From Pareuzebyella sediminis (GTDB lineage Bacteria > Bacteroidota > Bacteroidia > Flavobacteriales > Flavobacteriaceae): 64,000 nucleotides of DNA. The notes below the pieces were generated by a model. That model was not told the DNA's origin. It made no database searches and saw only the letters and a program-made list of their open reading frames with translations. Positions 1 to 10,500 of the stretch are shown here, one piece after another. Location: contig NZ_VTZS01000002.1 in the NCBI RefSeq assembly GCF_008367235.1, forward strand, positions 806,001 to 870,000, given 5' to 3'. Position 1 is the first letter of the stretch; each line of letters begins with the position of its first letter. Both the position numbers and the translations under genes were made by a program.

Positions 1-313
1 CCGTCCCGGAGAAAGGGTAATGCAACCCAAGTATGGATGTCATATGGAACCCTTAATATTTGAATCATTGGATACCGGAACAAAAACCCTCATTAAGGAA
101 CGCATACGGACCGCAATACTTTATTTTGAACCGCGCATCGAAGCCAAGAAAATTACCTTTGACGATTCAAGACAGAATGAGGGCGTCTTGTTGATCTCTT
201 TAGAATATATAGTAAGCGCAACAAATAGTAGGTTCAATTTTGTGTTCCCTTTCTATAGTACGGAAGCCACAGAAATCAATATTCTGACCACCAACCACCC
301 ATTAGCAGTTTAG
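1..313 (+). CDS. gp25-like eCIS baseplate wedge protein (5' end cut by window)
   Basis: Predicted small baseplate wedge subunit of the T4 gp25 / Afp9-Pvc9 family, which helps start sheath assembly on the eCIS baseplate. The reading frame stays open to the window edge. The codons before the first ATG (position 20) read RPGERVM followed by QPKYGCHMEPL, the typical mid-protein gp25 motif, so ATG 20 is internal and the true start is upstream. The later EPRI motif (ILYFEPRIEAKKI) is the family's conserved C-terminal signature. The stop is 1 nt before the next gene's ATG, which fits an operon with the two giant baseplate genes. A T6SS TssE-type gp25 is also possible in principle, but the neighbours are eCIS genes. 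Confidence 0.8.
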   Translation, partial: RPGERVMQPKYGCHMEPLIFESLDTGTKTLIKERIRTAILYFEPRIEAKKITFDDSRQNEGVLLISLEYIVSATNSRFNFVFPFYSTEATEINILTTNHPLAV

Positions 314-314
314 A

Positions 315-3300
315 ATGAGCGATTGTTCCGAAAATAGAAATCCATTGGTTAGAAATGGCACCAGTCAAGGGCAGCGGGCGTTGGATAAATTGAGTCCGAC
401 TTCAGTTGAAATTCTGGATAAATCTACCGAAGATTGGATGGTTTGGGCCAGTCTGCTCTCCGACCATATTTCCTATACTTCTTTAAAGAATACGCAGGTC
501 GGTACCATGAAACCGTTCTTTGCTTCTAATGTGAGCTCAAAATTGGCGATGGTGGCAAGCTATCCTCCCGAAATTTTAGCGCAATCCATTCGAGAATTAT
601 TGTTTTACATTGAAACAGAGGATACTCTTTTGGAAGAAAAATTCAGTTATCTCTTCGATATTATTTTATCCTATTTCTCTATCATCGATGCATTGGTCAA
701 AGCCACTGTGACCGACAAGGAGTATCATACCCTTCTTTTGAACCATATACGAGCCAAGTTGGTTCCCTTGACCAATAGAACTTTCAGTTACTACAAAACA
801 GCACTGCTAGAAGTTCCACTTCCAAAACTCGTAGTTGATAGTAATGGCCTTGACCTCCATATTTTTCTGCAACCCGTTACCGCACATCAAGAACTGGTAG
901 CCAGCAATTTGAATGGTTTAGCGGCATTTTGGTATCCCAATGCCCCGGATTTCGGTACCTATTTCAGTAGCATACCCGAAGATGACACCATTTTTGGAGG
1001 TATGATAAGTATTGGTGACCGAATTAAGTATGTGGCGCAACACAACTTTTTTACCAGTATTCTAGATCAATTGGTCGCATCGTCAACTTTTGTGACACAA
1101 CTATCCAAAAAATATATCGACAAATACCTAACGGATTGGCCCCACCATGAACCCAATTACGCGCTGTATCTTAGTTGGTTGCAGTTGCTGAAAGGAACTA
1201 AGGCACATTTGAACGAGCTTACCGGTAGGCATTTGGATTTTTATTACAAACAGGTACTGCAGCTTAAACCCTTGGCACAGCAACCCGATAGTGCCTTTTT
1301 GGCAATGGAATTGAATAAGGTAACCGCCTCGTACGTTCTTAAGGATAATACGGTCTTTATGGGGCCTAAAGATGAGAACGGTGATACCATTACCTATGAG
1401 AGTATTCGAGAAACTGTGCTGAACAAGGCAAAAATAAAGCATCTTTTAGGGTTGTATTATGGCGGAGTAGATGATGACATAGCCTCCGAAATGAATAATA
1501 GAAGGCTGTTTGCTGCACCCATAATCAATAGTGCCGATGGTATGGGAGTCGAATTCTCTGATGATGTGATTTCTTGGCACCCTTTCCATATTAAAACCTA
1601 TGCCAACGGTGAATTGGCAAGCATTAACATGCCCAAGGCCGAAGTTGGCTTTGCCATTGCCTCGCACTACCTAAGATTAAAGGAGGGTCTTCGGGAGATC
1701 GTGATGACGTTGACCCTGAGCAAGGCGATAACTTTGGGAGAAACCGACTACAAAGCGTATATCACCGTAGAAAAAGAATGGCTGGCTTTAGATACTTCAA
1801 CTACCCAAACTGCTAACGGCGCATTGAACACGATGCGCTTTACCTTCACAATTCCTGGGGACGAGGATCCTATTGTTGCCTATAACCCAGAGGTGCACAT
1901 GGGCAGTCTTACCGCCACCGAACCTGTGTTGAAAATCATATTGGAACATAAAGATACTTCGTCATTCCTTTATGATACCTTGAGTGGGGCGCTTGTCTAC
2001 AATGTTGATTTGAAGGTAGGTGCAGGTGAAATCAACAATGTATATAATGAGAATGGAATCAAAAGTCTGGAATTACATAACGATGCAAGCCCGTTGAACC
2101 CTTCCAAGCCCTTTCATCCTTGGGGACCTGAACCTACTATCGGTAATTCATTTATAATCGGAAGTGATGAAATTTTCTATAAAGAAGGAGCCAAAATACA
2201 ATTGAATTTCAAGTGGAAGGATTATCCCTTAAGTAGTACTGGCAGTGTTGCTCTTGGGTCTATAGATTTTGACAACTATTCGACGGTACCTTACAATTCC
2301 TTTAATAGTGTTAATGTGCCTGAAAGTATTCCTAATGTAAAAATACATAAGCTAAGCAAAAATAAATGGGAGTTGCTATCAAATGAGGAGAACGTGTTTA
2401 TCTCACCGGTAACTTCACAAGTGTCCGAAGAGGTGGCATTCAAAATTGATTTGTCTCAAGCCACTGAAAAAGAAGTATTTCTGTCAAAAGAAAAACCATG
2501 GCAAACCTATGGCGCGAACTCTAGTAATGGCTTTATAAAAGTGAGCCTTATTAATGATTTTGGCCATAGGGATTATTACAACGCCCTCATAAATTTTTCT
2601 AAGAATGAAACGGCAACGAATGCACCTAGATACCCCTATAAACCTACTTTGGCCTCTTTCTCCATTGGTTATGAGGCGAGTTCTAGCCTTGATCTAACTG
2701 ACCCTGATAAAACTATTTTTGCCCAAAGGCCCTTGGAGTTTTTTCATATCGGTCCGTTTGGGGATAGCGAACAACACCGCGTACTACAACATGCCACACC
2801 ACGGTTAGTTAGCAAATTGATAGTTAAAACCGAGGGAAGTTTCAAAGCCCAAGGCAGTTTGTTCATTGGCTTGGAAAATTTGTTGCCCGGAGATACGCAG
2901 TCGATGCTATTTCAACTACAGGAAGGGAGCGAAGACCCTCTATTGGAAAAACCGGAGCCCCATTTAAAATGGCAATACTTAAAGGCCCATACTATTTGGG
3001 AAGATCTGCCCGATGACAATGTGGGCGATAACACCAGTGGTCTAATCGAGTCGGGACTTATAAATTTCATAATTCCCAAAGATGCGGCTTTGGAACATAC
3101 TGCCTTTGAGAGCAACCTTATCTGGATTCGTTGCTACGTCACTGAAGCACCAAATGCGGTAGCAAAGGTTATAGGAATCTACCCCAATGCGATTCGGGTA
3201 GAGCGTATCATCCCTGACCAAACAGAATACGATACCATGACTACCTCGGCTGGCGAAATTAAAAAACTTTTGATACCCGATGCAAAAGTCAAAAAAGTCG

Positions 3301-4064
3301 AACAGCCCTATACCAGTTTTAACGGAAAGCCTAGAGAACCGGACGAGGCTTTTTACATAAGAGCCTCAGAGCGTTTGCGCCATAAAGACAGGGCGATTAC
3401 CATTTGGGATTATGAGCGCTTGGTATTGCAGGCCTTTCCAGAAATTTACAAGGCAAAATGCTTGAACCACACAAAAATAGGAGGATCCCTTAGCGAGGGC
3501 AATTTGGTATACAACGAAGTGGCTCCTGGGCATGTTTCGGTAATCACTATACCCAACCTTGCAAATCGAAATGACATTGACCCCTTAAAACCCTATACCA
3601 AAAAAAGTACGTTAAAAGACATCGAAAATTTTTTGGCCGAACGAAGCTCATGCCAAGTACAAATTCATACAGCCCAACCTGATTTTGAAGAAGTAAAGGT
3701 GAAATGCCTGATTACCCTTCGCGACGCATTTCCTGATACGAATTATTACAAAGAAGTAATACAGAAAGATATCTTGAATTTTTTAAGTCCGTGGGCGTTT
3801 ACCGCTGACACCGACCTCAATTTTGGAGGCAGGGTGCACCAATCAGTGCTAATCGACTTTATAGAAGAACTTCCCTACGTCGATTTTCTAACCGATTTTG
3901 AATTGATACATATAAAGTCTAACGGAGAAGTCGTCAAAGTAGATGAAGTCATCGCATCTACGGGTCGCTCCATATTGGTGTCCGTACCCGCAATAAAACA
4001 TGACCTAACGGTGCAGCTAAAAGCACCTGAAACCATTCTAGAAGTAGACTGTACCGATGAATGA
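315..4064 (+). CDS. Afp11/Pvc11-like giant baseplate protein (baseplate J / gp6-like)
   Basis: 1249-aa predicted baseplate wedge protein of an eCIS. The C-terminal third (about residues 1000-1200) looks like the baseplate J / T4 gp6 type: a PDEAFYIRASERLRHKDRA segment, then WDYERLVLQAFPEIYKAKCL, and a late GGRVHQSVLIDFIEELPYVDF motif. The N-terminal two thirds are large and divergent, as usual for Bacteroidota Afp11-like proteins. No signal peptide or membrane segment is present, consistent with assembly in the cytoplasm. It starts 1 nt after the gp25-like gene and overlaps the next gene by 8 bp, so translation is probably coupled. The family assignment rests on motifs plus gene order. Confidence 0.8.
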   Translation: MSDCSENRNPLVRNGTSQGQRALDKLSPTSVEILDKSTEDWMVWASLLSDHISYTSLKNTQVGTMKPFFASNVSSKLAMVASYPPEILAQSIRELLFYIETEDTLLEEKFSYLFDIILSYFSIIDALVKATVTDKEYHTLLLNHIRAKLVPLTNRTFSYYKTALLEVPLPKLVVDSNGLDLHIFLQPVTAHQELVASNLNGLAAFWYPNAPDFGTYFSSIPEDDTIFGGMISIGDRIKYVAQHNFFTSILDQLVASSTFVTQLSKKYIDKYLTDWPHHEPNYALYLSWLQLLKGTKAHLNELTGRHLDFYYKQVLQLKPLAQQPDSAFLAMELNKVTASYVLKDNTVFMGPKDENGDTITYESIRETVLNKAKIKHLLGLYYGGVDDDIASEMNNRRLFAAPIINSADGMGVEFSDDVISWHPFHIKTYANGELASINMPKAEVGFAIASHYLRLKEGLREIVMTLTLSKAITLGETDYKAYITVEKEWLALDTSTTQTANGALNTMRFTFTIPGDEDPIVAYNPEVHMGSLTATEPVLKIILEHKDTSSFLYDTLSGALVYNVDLKVGAGEINNVYNENGIKSLELHNDASPLNPSKPFHPWGPEPTIGNSFIIGSDEIFYKEGAKIQLNFKWKDYPLSSTGSVALGSIDFDNYSTVPYNSFNSVNVPESIPNVKIHKLSKNKWELLSNEENVFISPVTSQVSEEVAFKIDLSQATEKEVFLSKEKPWQTYGANSSNGFIKVSLINDFGHRDYYNALINFSKNETATNAPRYPYKPTLASFSIGYEASSSLDLTDPDKTIFAQRPLEFFHIGPFGDSEQHRVLQHATPRLVSKLIVKTEGSFKAQGSLFIGLENLLPGDTQSMLFQLQEGSEDPLLEKPEPHLKWQYLKAHTIWEDLPDDNVGDNTSGLIESGLINFIIPKDAALEHTAFESNLIWIRCYVTEAPNAVAKVIGIYPNAIRVERIIPDQTEYDTMTTSAGEIKKLLIPDAKVKKVEQPYTSFNGKPREPDEAFYIRASERLRHKDRAITIWDYERLVLQAFPEIYKAKCLNHTKIGGSLSEGNLVYNEVAPGHVSVITIPNLANRNDIDPLKPYTKKSTLKDIENFLAERSSCQVQIHTAQPDFEEVKVKCLITLRDAFPDTNYYKEVIQKDILNFLSPWAFTADTDLNFGGRVHQSVLIDFIEELPYVDFLTDFELIHIKSNGEVVKVDEVIASTGRSILVSVPAIKHDLTVQLKAPETILEVDCTDE

Positions 4065-7032
4065 GCATATTACCATATTAAAGAACCCCAATTTCAGGGA
4101 GAGCCAAGATTATCAGGCGCTTCGCAAAAGCGGGATTGAACTAATCGAAAAACTAGGTAGTACCTACTGGACCGATTATAATATTCACGACCCGGGTATT
4201 ACTTTGCTCGAGCTGCTTTGTTTTGCGCAGACGGAGGTAGGGTTTAAATTGGGTTTTTCAATAGAGGATTTATTAGCGTACCGTACCGATCAGGAGGTGA
4301 AATGGGATCATCAGTGTTTCTATACCGCCCGTGAAATACTTACGGTCAATCCGTTCACCAATAACGACTGGCGCAAAGTGGTCGTTGATCAAGTGGGTAT
4401 TGCGAACGCTTGGATGCAATGCACTCCCTGCCCCTGTCATCCAGATTTTTATGGAGATTGTAAGGACGGCGTGTTGACCTATGAAGAAACAGAACACCCA
4501 ATTCACATAAAAGGGTTTTGGGATGCGCTCTTAGAGTTGGAAGTAGACTCTCAATACGGGGACCTTAACGGAGGAAAGATATTCCATACCTTTTCATTTG
4601 TTGCAAACCAGTACAGGGCCGTTGCGGAAATCAGGTTTAGCCCATGGCACAAGGCACAGCTTAACGCGGCCTTGACGACCATCATAAAGGAGGATGATAT
4701 TGCCTCCCTAACCATTGAATTGACGGGTTACAATTTAGATGTAGCCGATGCGGTTTTCTATAAGGCACTTCGAAATCCGCTACGGGTAGATGTTACCTAT
4801 AAAGTAAGTAATTCTGATGCAACGCTAGAAGAAGACATCGTTTTAACCGAGTTGCCCGTAAAAATTTGGTTTAAATCGGACGATGGCCGAGAGTTTATCC
4901 AGAAAAGTGATATTAGGGCCGTATTTGACGATGTGGGCGCAACCGGACCCTTTAGTCAGTACCTCTACCAACTAAAAAAGGCAGATGAAGCCGTTCAAAA
5001 TGCAAAAGCGATATTGAATGCATACCGAAACTTGGCAGAGGATTATTGCACCATCACCACAGTACCGATTGTAGATGTAGGATTATGTGCGGATATCGAG
5101 ATGACCGCAGATGCCGATATTGAAGCAGTGCTTGGGGAGGCGTATTATCAGATTATCGAATACCTGAATCCTGTGGTGAAGTTTTACACGTTGAGCGAAT
5201 TACTCACAGATGGGAAATACACCGAGGAAATTTTCCAAGGTCCAAAGTTGACCCATGGATTTGTTTTAGATGAGGAATTGAACGATTCGAACCTAAGAAC
5301 TACCCTATATACTTCGGATATCATCAATATTTTGATGGATATCGAGGGGATCGAAGCCGTCAAAAATATTGCGATTACCCGGTATGACGAGGCTGGTAAT
5401 TTGGTGGAATCGCAACCTTGGGAATTGAAAATCCCTTTAGGTCATCAACCAAGGCTCTATATCCATGCTTCAAAAGTATTGGTTTTTAAAGACGATCTCC
5501 CTTTTCTTCCCTTTCAAGACGAACTGCACGATACCCTACAATTATGGCGGGGTGTTCGACAGCAGAGCAAAGTAGTTCAAACAGAAAATGACCTAGCGGT
5601 ACCTGAAGGAACTTATATTGATCAAAATGGCCATTATCCCATGCACTACCATTTACCGGAAACCTATGGTGTGGGACCTCATGGATTAAAGGAGCCATCA
5701 ACAGTGCAACAAAAGGCCCAAACAAAACAACTGAAAGCATACCTCCTCATATTTGAACATTTGCTGTCCGTTTTTCTAAAGCAACTGGAACAGTTTAAGG
5801 ATATCCTATCTATTGACCCTACCATATCCAAAAGTTATTTTGCCGGTCTTTTTACGGAGGAAGAAATAAAGGGAGTGTCAGACTTTTATGTAGATATCGA
5901 TGATGCAGCCTTTCATGGTTTATTAGAAGACCGTAACCAATTTCGCGATCGCAGAAACGGTTTTTTAGATCATTTGTTAGCTCGTTTTGCCGAATCGTTT
6001 AGCGATTATGCCTTAATGCTCTACCAAGCATATGGTACCGAAGACAAAGCTGAAGAGGAGCTCATTTTTGACAAGATCAACTTTTTGGAAAAATTTCCCG
6101 TTATCTCTGCCAATAGGGCCAAAGCTTTTAATTACAAAGACGAAAGTCATGTATGTCATCCGGACAATAGTCCGGGATTGGCCGAAAGAATCAAAGTGCT
6201 GTTGGGCTTGAATGGTGCGAATTCTTTCGTCTACTACGACCTGCAAAAGAACACCGACGGAAAATGGGAGGGCAATTGGCACCTAACCAATGATTTAGAC
6301 GAGCTTCTATTAAGCGGAATAGAATTAACCGATGTAGATCAAGAATACGATTTGAGAAATCAGCTAAAGAATGCCGTAAAACTGGCTCTGGAACAACTTG
6401 CCTTAAAAACACATCTAACCGTGGTTGCCGCTGGAGTTGAATTTGAGGTGCAGCTAGAAAACAACGACGGTGAACTGATTGCCGTTTCCCCGTATACCTA
6501 TGCCTTACAAGCCGATGCCGATAATGCACATGATGAAATTGAAGATTTTATAGACCGAATAATTCTGAGCGAAAAGGTTTTTGTTGTAGAACATATTTTA
6601 CTCCGACCCAGAAATGTGGGCGATCCATTTCTTCCTGTCTGTATTCCGAAAGATTGCAATTTGTGTGGGGAGGAAGATCCCTATTCCTTTAGGATTACAG
6701 TAGTCCTGAATGGGGAGCAGGGTGTGGCCAACGGCGGTATCGCTTTTAGAAGATTCGCCGAAAAGACAATTCGCTTGGAGACACCCGCCCACCTAGGTGT
6801 AAAAATTTGCTGGGTTTCGGAAGAACAACTCTTGGAGTTTGAGACGGCCTACTGTGATTGGTTAGGTGAATTGGCAAAAGAAGAACCAAACGAAATCGAT
6901 TTGCAGAACAAACTAGTAACGTTAATAGCAATTTTTGAAAACTTAAAAAGTGTATACCCCCAAGCCACCTTGCATGACTGTGAAGACGGGGATGATGAAA
7001 ACAGGGTTCGGTTGAACAACACTATCATTTAA
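4057..7032 (+). CDS. Afp12/Pvc12-like baseplate protein
   Basis: 991-aa predicted second large baseplate component (Afp12 class, functionally comparable to T4 gp7). Near the N-terminus it has DYNIHDPGITLLELLCFAQT, a motif recurrent in contractile-tail baseplate assembly proteins. Two cysteine clusters stand out: about residues 127-138 (CTPCPCHPDFYGDC) and about 866-875 (CIPKDCNLCGEEDPYSFRI). They could bind metal; this is inference. The ATG at 4057 overlaps the end of the preceding gene by 8 bp. A second ATG at 4061 is out of frame. No signal peptide is present. The gene pair Afp11-Afp12 in this order is the normal eCIS arrangement. Confidence 0.75.
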   Translation: MNEHITILKNPNFRESQDYQALRKSGIELIEKLGSTYWTDYNIHDPGITLLELLCFAQTEVGFKLGFSIEDLLAYRTDQEVKWDHQCFYTAREILTVNPFTNNDWRKVVVDQVGIANAWMQCTPCPCHPDFYGDCKDGVLTYEETEHPIHIKGFWDALLELEVDSQYGDLNGGKIFHTFSFVANQYRAVAEIRFSPWHKAQLNAALTTIIKEDDIASLTIELTGYNLDVADAVFYKALRNPLRVDVTYKVSNSDATLEEDIVLTELPVKIWFKSDDGREFIQKSDIRAVFDDVGATGPFSQYLYQLKKADEAVQNAKAILNAYRNLAEDYCTITTVPIVDVGLCADIEMTADADIEAVLGEAYYQIIEYLNPVVKFYTLSELLTDGKYTEEIFQGPKLTHGFVLDEELNDSNLRTTLYTSDIINILMDIEGIEAVKNIAITRYDEAGNLVESQPWELKIPLGHQPRLYIHASKVLVFKDDLPFLPFQDELHDTLQLWRGVRQQSKVVQTENDLAVPEGTYIDQNGHYPMHYHLPETYGVGPHGLKEPSTVQQKAQTKQLKAYLLIFEHLLSVFLKQLEQFKDILSIDPTISKSYFAGLFTEEEIKGVSDFYVDIDDAAFHGLLEDRNQFRDRRNGFLDHLLARFAESFSDYALMLYQAYGTEDKAEEELIFDKINFLEKFPVISANRAKAFNYKDESHVCHPDNSPGLAERIKVLLGLNGANSFVYYDLQKNTDGKWEGNWHLTNDLDELLLSGIELTDVDQEYDLRNQLKNAVKLALEQLALKTHLTVVAAGVEFEVQLENNDGELIAVSPYTYALQADADNAHDEIEDFIDRIILSEKVFVVEHILLRPRNVGDPFLPVCIPKDCNLCGEEDPYSFRITVVLNGEQGVANGGIAFRRFAEKTIRLETPAHLGVKICWVSEEQLLEFETAYCDWLGELAKEEPNEIDLQNKLVTLIAIFENLKSVYPQATLHDCEDGDDENRVRLNNTII

Positions 7033-7043
7033 AAGACAATATT

Positions 7044-10000
7044 ATGGCACAATCTATTGAACATGATCGGTACCCAAAATTTGTAGCAGATCAAGTGCTG
7101 ACCGAAAAAAGTCTGAATCAAATGTTTGGCTATTTGGAGGAGCGGCAGCGACTTACAAGAACCACACTTATTGGTATTGGGGTGATGTGCGGCATGCGGG
7201 TGAGTGTAAATGATACGCGTACCTCCCTGACCATATCACATGGAGTAGGTGTGACTTCAATGGGGTATCTAGTTCCTTTTCCAGAAACTACGTATACACT
7301 GTACAACGATGAGTTTTCCGCGGAGGTAGAAATCATGTATCCGCCCTTTATCGATGAAAGTACCCAGACCCAAAAATTTCCCTTGCATCTATTGCATAAC
7401 GACTTTGCTGCGGAGGTGCAAAAACCACTTAATGCCGACTTTTTGGAAGACAAGGTGGTGGTCATTTTTGTTGAATTATTGAAGGTTGACAATAAAAACT
7501 GCGATCCAGATTCTTGCGATGACAAAGGCTGCACTATTGAAGTTACCCACAGACCTCTTTTGGTGGCCCAAGAAGATATTGGCGACCTTATTTTCGGAGA
7601 TAACGATCTTCCCTTCCTGAATGAGCCTGCATGTATCGAATGGCCAGCATTAAAAATGCCTAAATACAATGTGCCGGCTACATTACTATTGAGTTCCCCG
7701 GCGATTCTCAGAAATTTTTTAGAGGTGCTTAACCGTGATTTTATTTCTAATATTGAAACAGTTTTAGGAGCTGCGTATGCCTCTTTTGGGTACTATATTG
7801 AGGATGAGTTTCCGAACAATCCCTTTTCAGATTTTAGAAATTCCTTTGCCTTTTTGTTCAATGGCAACATTAACGGCGAGCAACTGTTGCACGTACAGTA
7901 TTACTATGATTTTTTCTCGGATTTAATTTTGGCTTACGAAGAACTACGTACATTGTGCAATGAGTGCCTTTCCATATGTTGTCCCAATGAGGAACTCTTT
8001 CCTAGGCACTTGATTCTTGGTAATGCCGTTCCGTCACCAGATGAATTTAGGCATCACTGGATTCCCTCGCCAGCCTTTTCATGTGGCGGGTGTTCTGAAG
8101 GTCGTATACGGTTTCTTTTGAAAAAGATAGCCTTACTCGTTCGAAAATTGAATATCCCTAGAAACACTTTTATAGGTTCCAATCAGCCAGCAAACATAAG
8201 AATTACCCCTAGTAGCTATGGTAATATACCACTTTCCGAAAAGGCGATTCCATTTTACTATGATATTGTAAATGCACCGGATGAATTATACAACAACTGG
8301 AATTTTAAGAAAACAAAACTCAAAAAAGGGGATACCAATTTATCGTTCGATGCTGCCCAGTATAATTCTTCCCCCTACGTGAACAATCCTCTGAACTATG
8401 ACTTGGAACCTTATAATTTTTTAAGGGTGGAGGGTCACGTGGGTATGAATTGGAAAAATGCGCTGGCCCAGGTTAAACAAATTAGATATGAAAAGCGCTT
8501 GCCTATCGATGTAGTAGCCTTGAACGGCGATATCTTTGCGCTTATTCAAAGTTTGCTTACCAGTGCCAACAGCTTGATCGATATCATTTCGGGCAATAAA
8601 GAGATAGTAGGTGAAGTACGTTGCTATTTTGCGGACATTGAGTCGCAATATGACGCTCATGCAGCAGAATTGCGTTGTACCATTACCAAGGTAATGGCCT
8701 TTTTCTACAATTTTCCGGTACTTGGTACTGACGGTGGTATCATGGGAACAACCAACATTCCGGAATCGGAGCTCATTCGTATCGGTTTTCCCTCATATCG
8801 TACCAAAACGAATACGTACGGAGAGATATTCGATGCACAATACCCAGCACAAAGAAATACACCTTATATAAGTTATGAGGCTTTAGTAAGTATGAACGGG
8901 TTTAAAAATCCGGATGGGTCGGTCAACAAAGCGGCGGCTGGCCTCATTCCATATGCCTTGATGTATTATATGGAAAAAATCCATGAAGCTTTACCGGATG
9001 GTTTACTTCTCTTGAAACCCAATGTGCTAAATGAACGCCTGGACGATGCTGCTCAACTCGCGGCATTTACAACCTTGGCTTTCGATTTGGCAGGAATCGA
9101 TTTACCGGCCTCTTTGGAAGGGTCTTTAGATGCTGTTATACGGATATGCAAAGGGGAGGTGTTCAAAGTGCTCTACCGGAATTTCCTTATCAACTATGTG
9201 CTTTTTATAGCGAATCAAACCTTTGCGCTTTACGCTTTCAAAAACCCTGGAGTGCAACACAAAGCAGGTGTTACCGTAGGAGGCACACTTATACTGGTAT
9301 ACAACGACAAACCGGAAATAAGAGGGCTCACCAGACGAGTTACCGGAACCGTACGATCGGTGACGGGAGCTCCCCTTCCTGGGGTTAGTGTTGTTGAAAA
9401 AGGAACTTCCAATGGCACACAAACTGATTTTGATGGCAATTTTACTATGACCACGACGGGGCAAAACCCGATACTTGTAGTTTCATTCGTTGGGTATAGC
9501 ACCCAAGAAGTACCCGCGAACGCTTCCAAAACACAGCTAATTGTCTTGTCACCTACGACCCGATCCCGCACCTCCACTAATTTTACAGCCGCCGAAGCGG
9601 CCCGTGGAGAACCGCCTCGGGGTTTTACGGCCAACCGGGTCAATATGAACGCCACCAATCCTATTATGGATTTAAGAAAGAGCAATGAATCGGTGAAAGC
9701 GGCCGGGCTGAACGATATTTTTGAAATCATCGATAGAGCGGATGACAAAGATGTTTCGGACCAAGAATTGGCAGCATTGATAAACCAGTTTCCCGAAGGT
9801 ACGGTTATCGCTGATTTCTTTGTGCCGAATATGTGTAGGTCTTCGTGCAATCCTTTGAATTTTATGGTCGTAAATGCCGAAGACCTTCCGGAAACTCCCC
9901 CTCCAACACCCCCGACCGAAACGAATTCGGAACCATTACCATTCATTAACCTTAAATGGGGAATGCAAAGAAGACGCTACGACTCCCTGGTGCAATACCC

Positions 10001-10463
10001 CTCAGATAATGCTATCAGCAGCAGAACACCTCCAAACGAAGTAAATATATCCGGTCAGGTACATTTGATGGAAGTTAATTTTCAGGGTGATAGCGACAAA
10101 TGGTTGCAACAAAATCCCATTTTACATTTATTCAGATACAAGCCCAAGAAAAGAATCGATGATCCTGCAAATGCAGGTTTTAGGAAAGAAGCGGCCATCA
10201 CACTTGAGTACTACAAGCGTCAAAATGAATTTAATGTAACGAGCAATCCAATGATGATAGATATTAAACCTGATCGTTATTTTTCAGGAACAGAAAGGAA
10301 TGCCAGGATTCAACCAATGGGACTCAACTCACCCAACCACAATATGTACTTTTATTTGGTATTATCGATTGAAAAAGATGGAGAGACGATTTTTGGAGAA
10401 CCCTCCAAGATATTTAAAATAACAGTCAATGAAAGAAACTTATTTAGCTTTCATATAAGCTAA
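7044..10463 (+). CDS. eCIS-associated large protein with embedded carboxypeptidase-regulatory-like domain
   Basis: 1139-aa protein of unknown role, 11 nt after the Afp12-like gene. The N-terminus (FVADQVLTEKSLNQMFGYLE, then RLTRTTLIGIGVMCGMRV) resembles a module I associate with uncharacterised proteins in Bacteroidota eCIS loci. Cysteine clusters occur near residues 152-164 (NCDPDSCDDKGC), 305-315 (CNECLSICC) and 347-350 (CGGC). Around residues 757-835 there is a clear carboxypeptidase-regulatory-like (CarboxypepD_reg) domain: VTGTVRSVTGAPLPGVSVV, TDFDGNFTM, VSFVGYSTQEV. This domain is normally found in secreted or outer-membrane proteins such as SusC, yet no signal peptide is seen here. The C-terminal 300 residues are unassigned. 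It could be a baseplate, spike or fibre part, or an exported accessory. An intrinsic terminator follows at 10476. Confidence 0.6.
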   Translation: MAQSIEHDRYPKFVADQVLTEKSLNQMFGYLEERQRLTRTTLIGIGVMCGMRVSVNDTRTSLTISHGVGVTSMGYLVPFPETTYTLYNDEFSAEVEIMYPPFIDESTQTQKFPLHLLHNDFAAEVQKPLNADFLEDKVVVIFVELLKVDNKNCDPDSCDDKGCTIEVTHRPLLVAQEDIGDLIFGDNDLPFLNEPACIEWPALKMPKYNVPATLLLSSPAILRNFLEVLNRDFISNIETVLGAAYASFGYYIEDEFPNNPFSDFRNSFAFLFNGNINGEQLLHVQYYYDFFSDLILAYEELRTLCNECLSICCPNEELFPRHLILGNAVPSPDEFRHHWIPSPAFSCGGCSEGRIRFLLKKIALLVRKLNIPRNTFIGSNQPANIRITPSSYGNIPLSEKAIPFYYDIVNAPDELYNNWNFKKTKLKKGDTNLSFDAAQYNSSPYVNNPLNYDLEPYNFLRVEGHVGMNWKNALAQVKQIRYEKRLPIDVVALNGDIFALIQSLLTSANSLIDIISGNKEIVGEVRCYFADIESQYDAHAAELRCTITKVMAFFYNFPVLGTDGGIMGTTNIPESELIRIGFPSYRTKTNTYGEIFDAQYPAQRNTPYISYEALVSMNGFKNPDGSVNKAAAGLIPYALMYYMEKIHEALPDGLLLLKPNVLNERLDDAAQLAAFTTLAFDLAGIDLPASLEGSLDAVIRICKGEVFKVLYRNFLINYVLFIANQTFALYAFKNPGVQHKAGVTVGGTLILVYNDKPEIRGLTRRVTGTVRSVTGAPLPGVSVVEKGTSNGTQTDFDGNFTMTTTGQNPILVVSFVGYSTQEVPANASKTQLIVLSPTTRSRTSTNFTAAEAARGEPPRGFTANRVNMNATNPIMDLRKSNESVKAAGLNDIFEIIDRADDKDVSDQELAALINQFPEGTVIADFFVPNMCRSSCNPLNFMVVNAEDLPETPPPTPPTETNSEPLPFINLKWGMQRRRYDSLVQYPSDNAISSRTPPNEVNISGQVHLMEVNFQGDSDKWLQQNPILHLFRYKPKKRIDDPANAGFRKEAAITLEYYKRQNEFNVTSNPMMIDIKPDRYFSGTERNARIQPMGLNSPNHNMYFYLVLSIEKDGETIFGEPSKIFKITVNERNLFSFHIS

Positions 10464-10473
10464 ATGATAACGA

Positions 10474-10498
10474 TTGGAGCTTCGTGCTCCTTTTTTGA
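10474..10498 (+). terminator. intrinsic terminator after the eCIS structural genes
   Basis: A short hairpin GGAGC-TTCGT-GCTCC (10476-10490) is followed directly by six T residues (10491-10496), 12 nt after the stop codon of the 1139-aa gene. This is a standard intrinsic terminator shape. It splits the eCIS locus into a structural part and a tape-measure/cargo part, although it may be leaky. Confidence 0.7.
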
Positions 10499-10500
10499 GA

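Noticed and set aside
9230-9946. Long minus-strand frame opposite the 1139-aa gene (238 codons)
   Set aside because: It mirrors the codon pattern of the plus-strand gene and has no credible domain; the plus-strand protein has a clear carboxypeptidase-regulatory domain in the same DNA.
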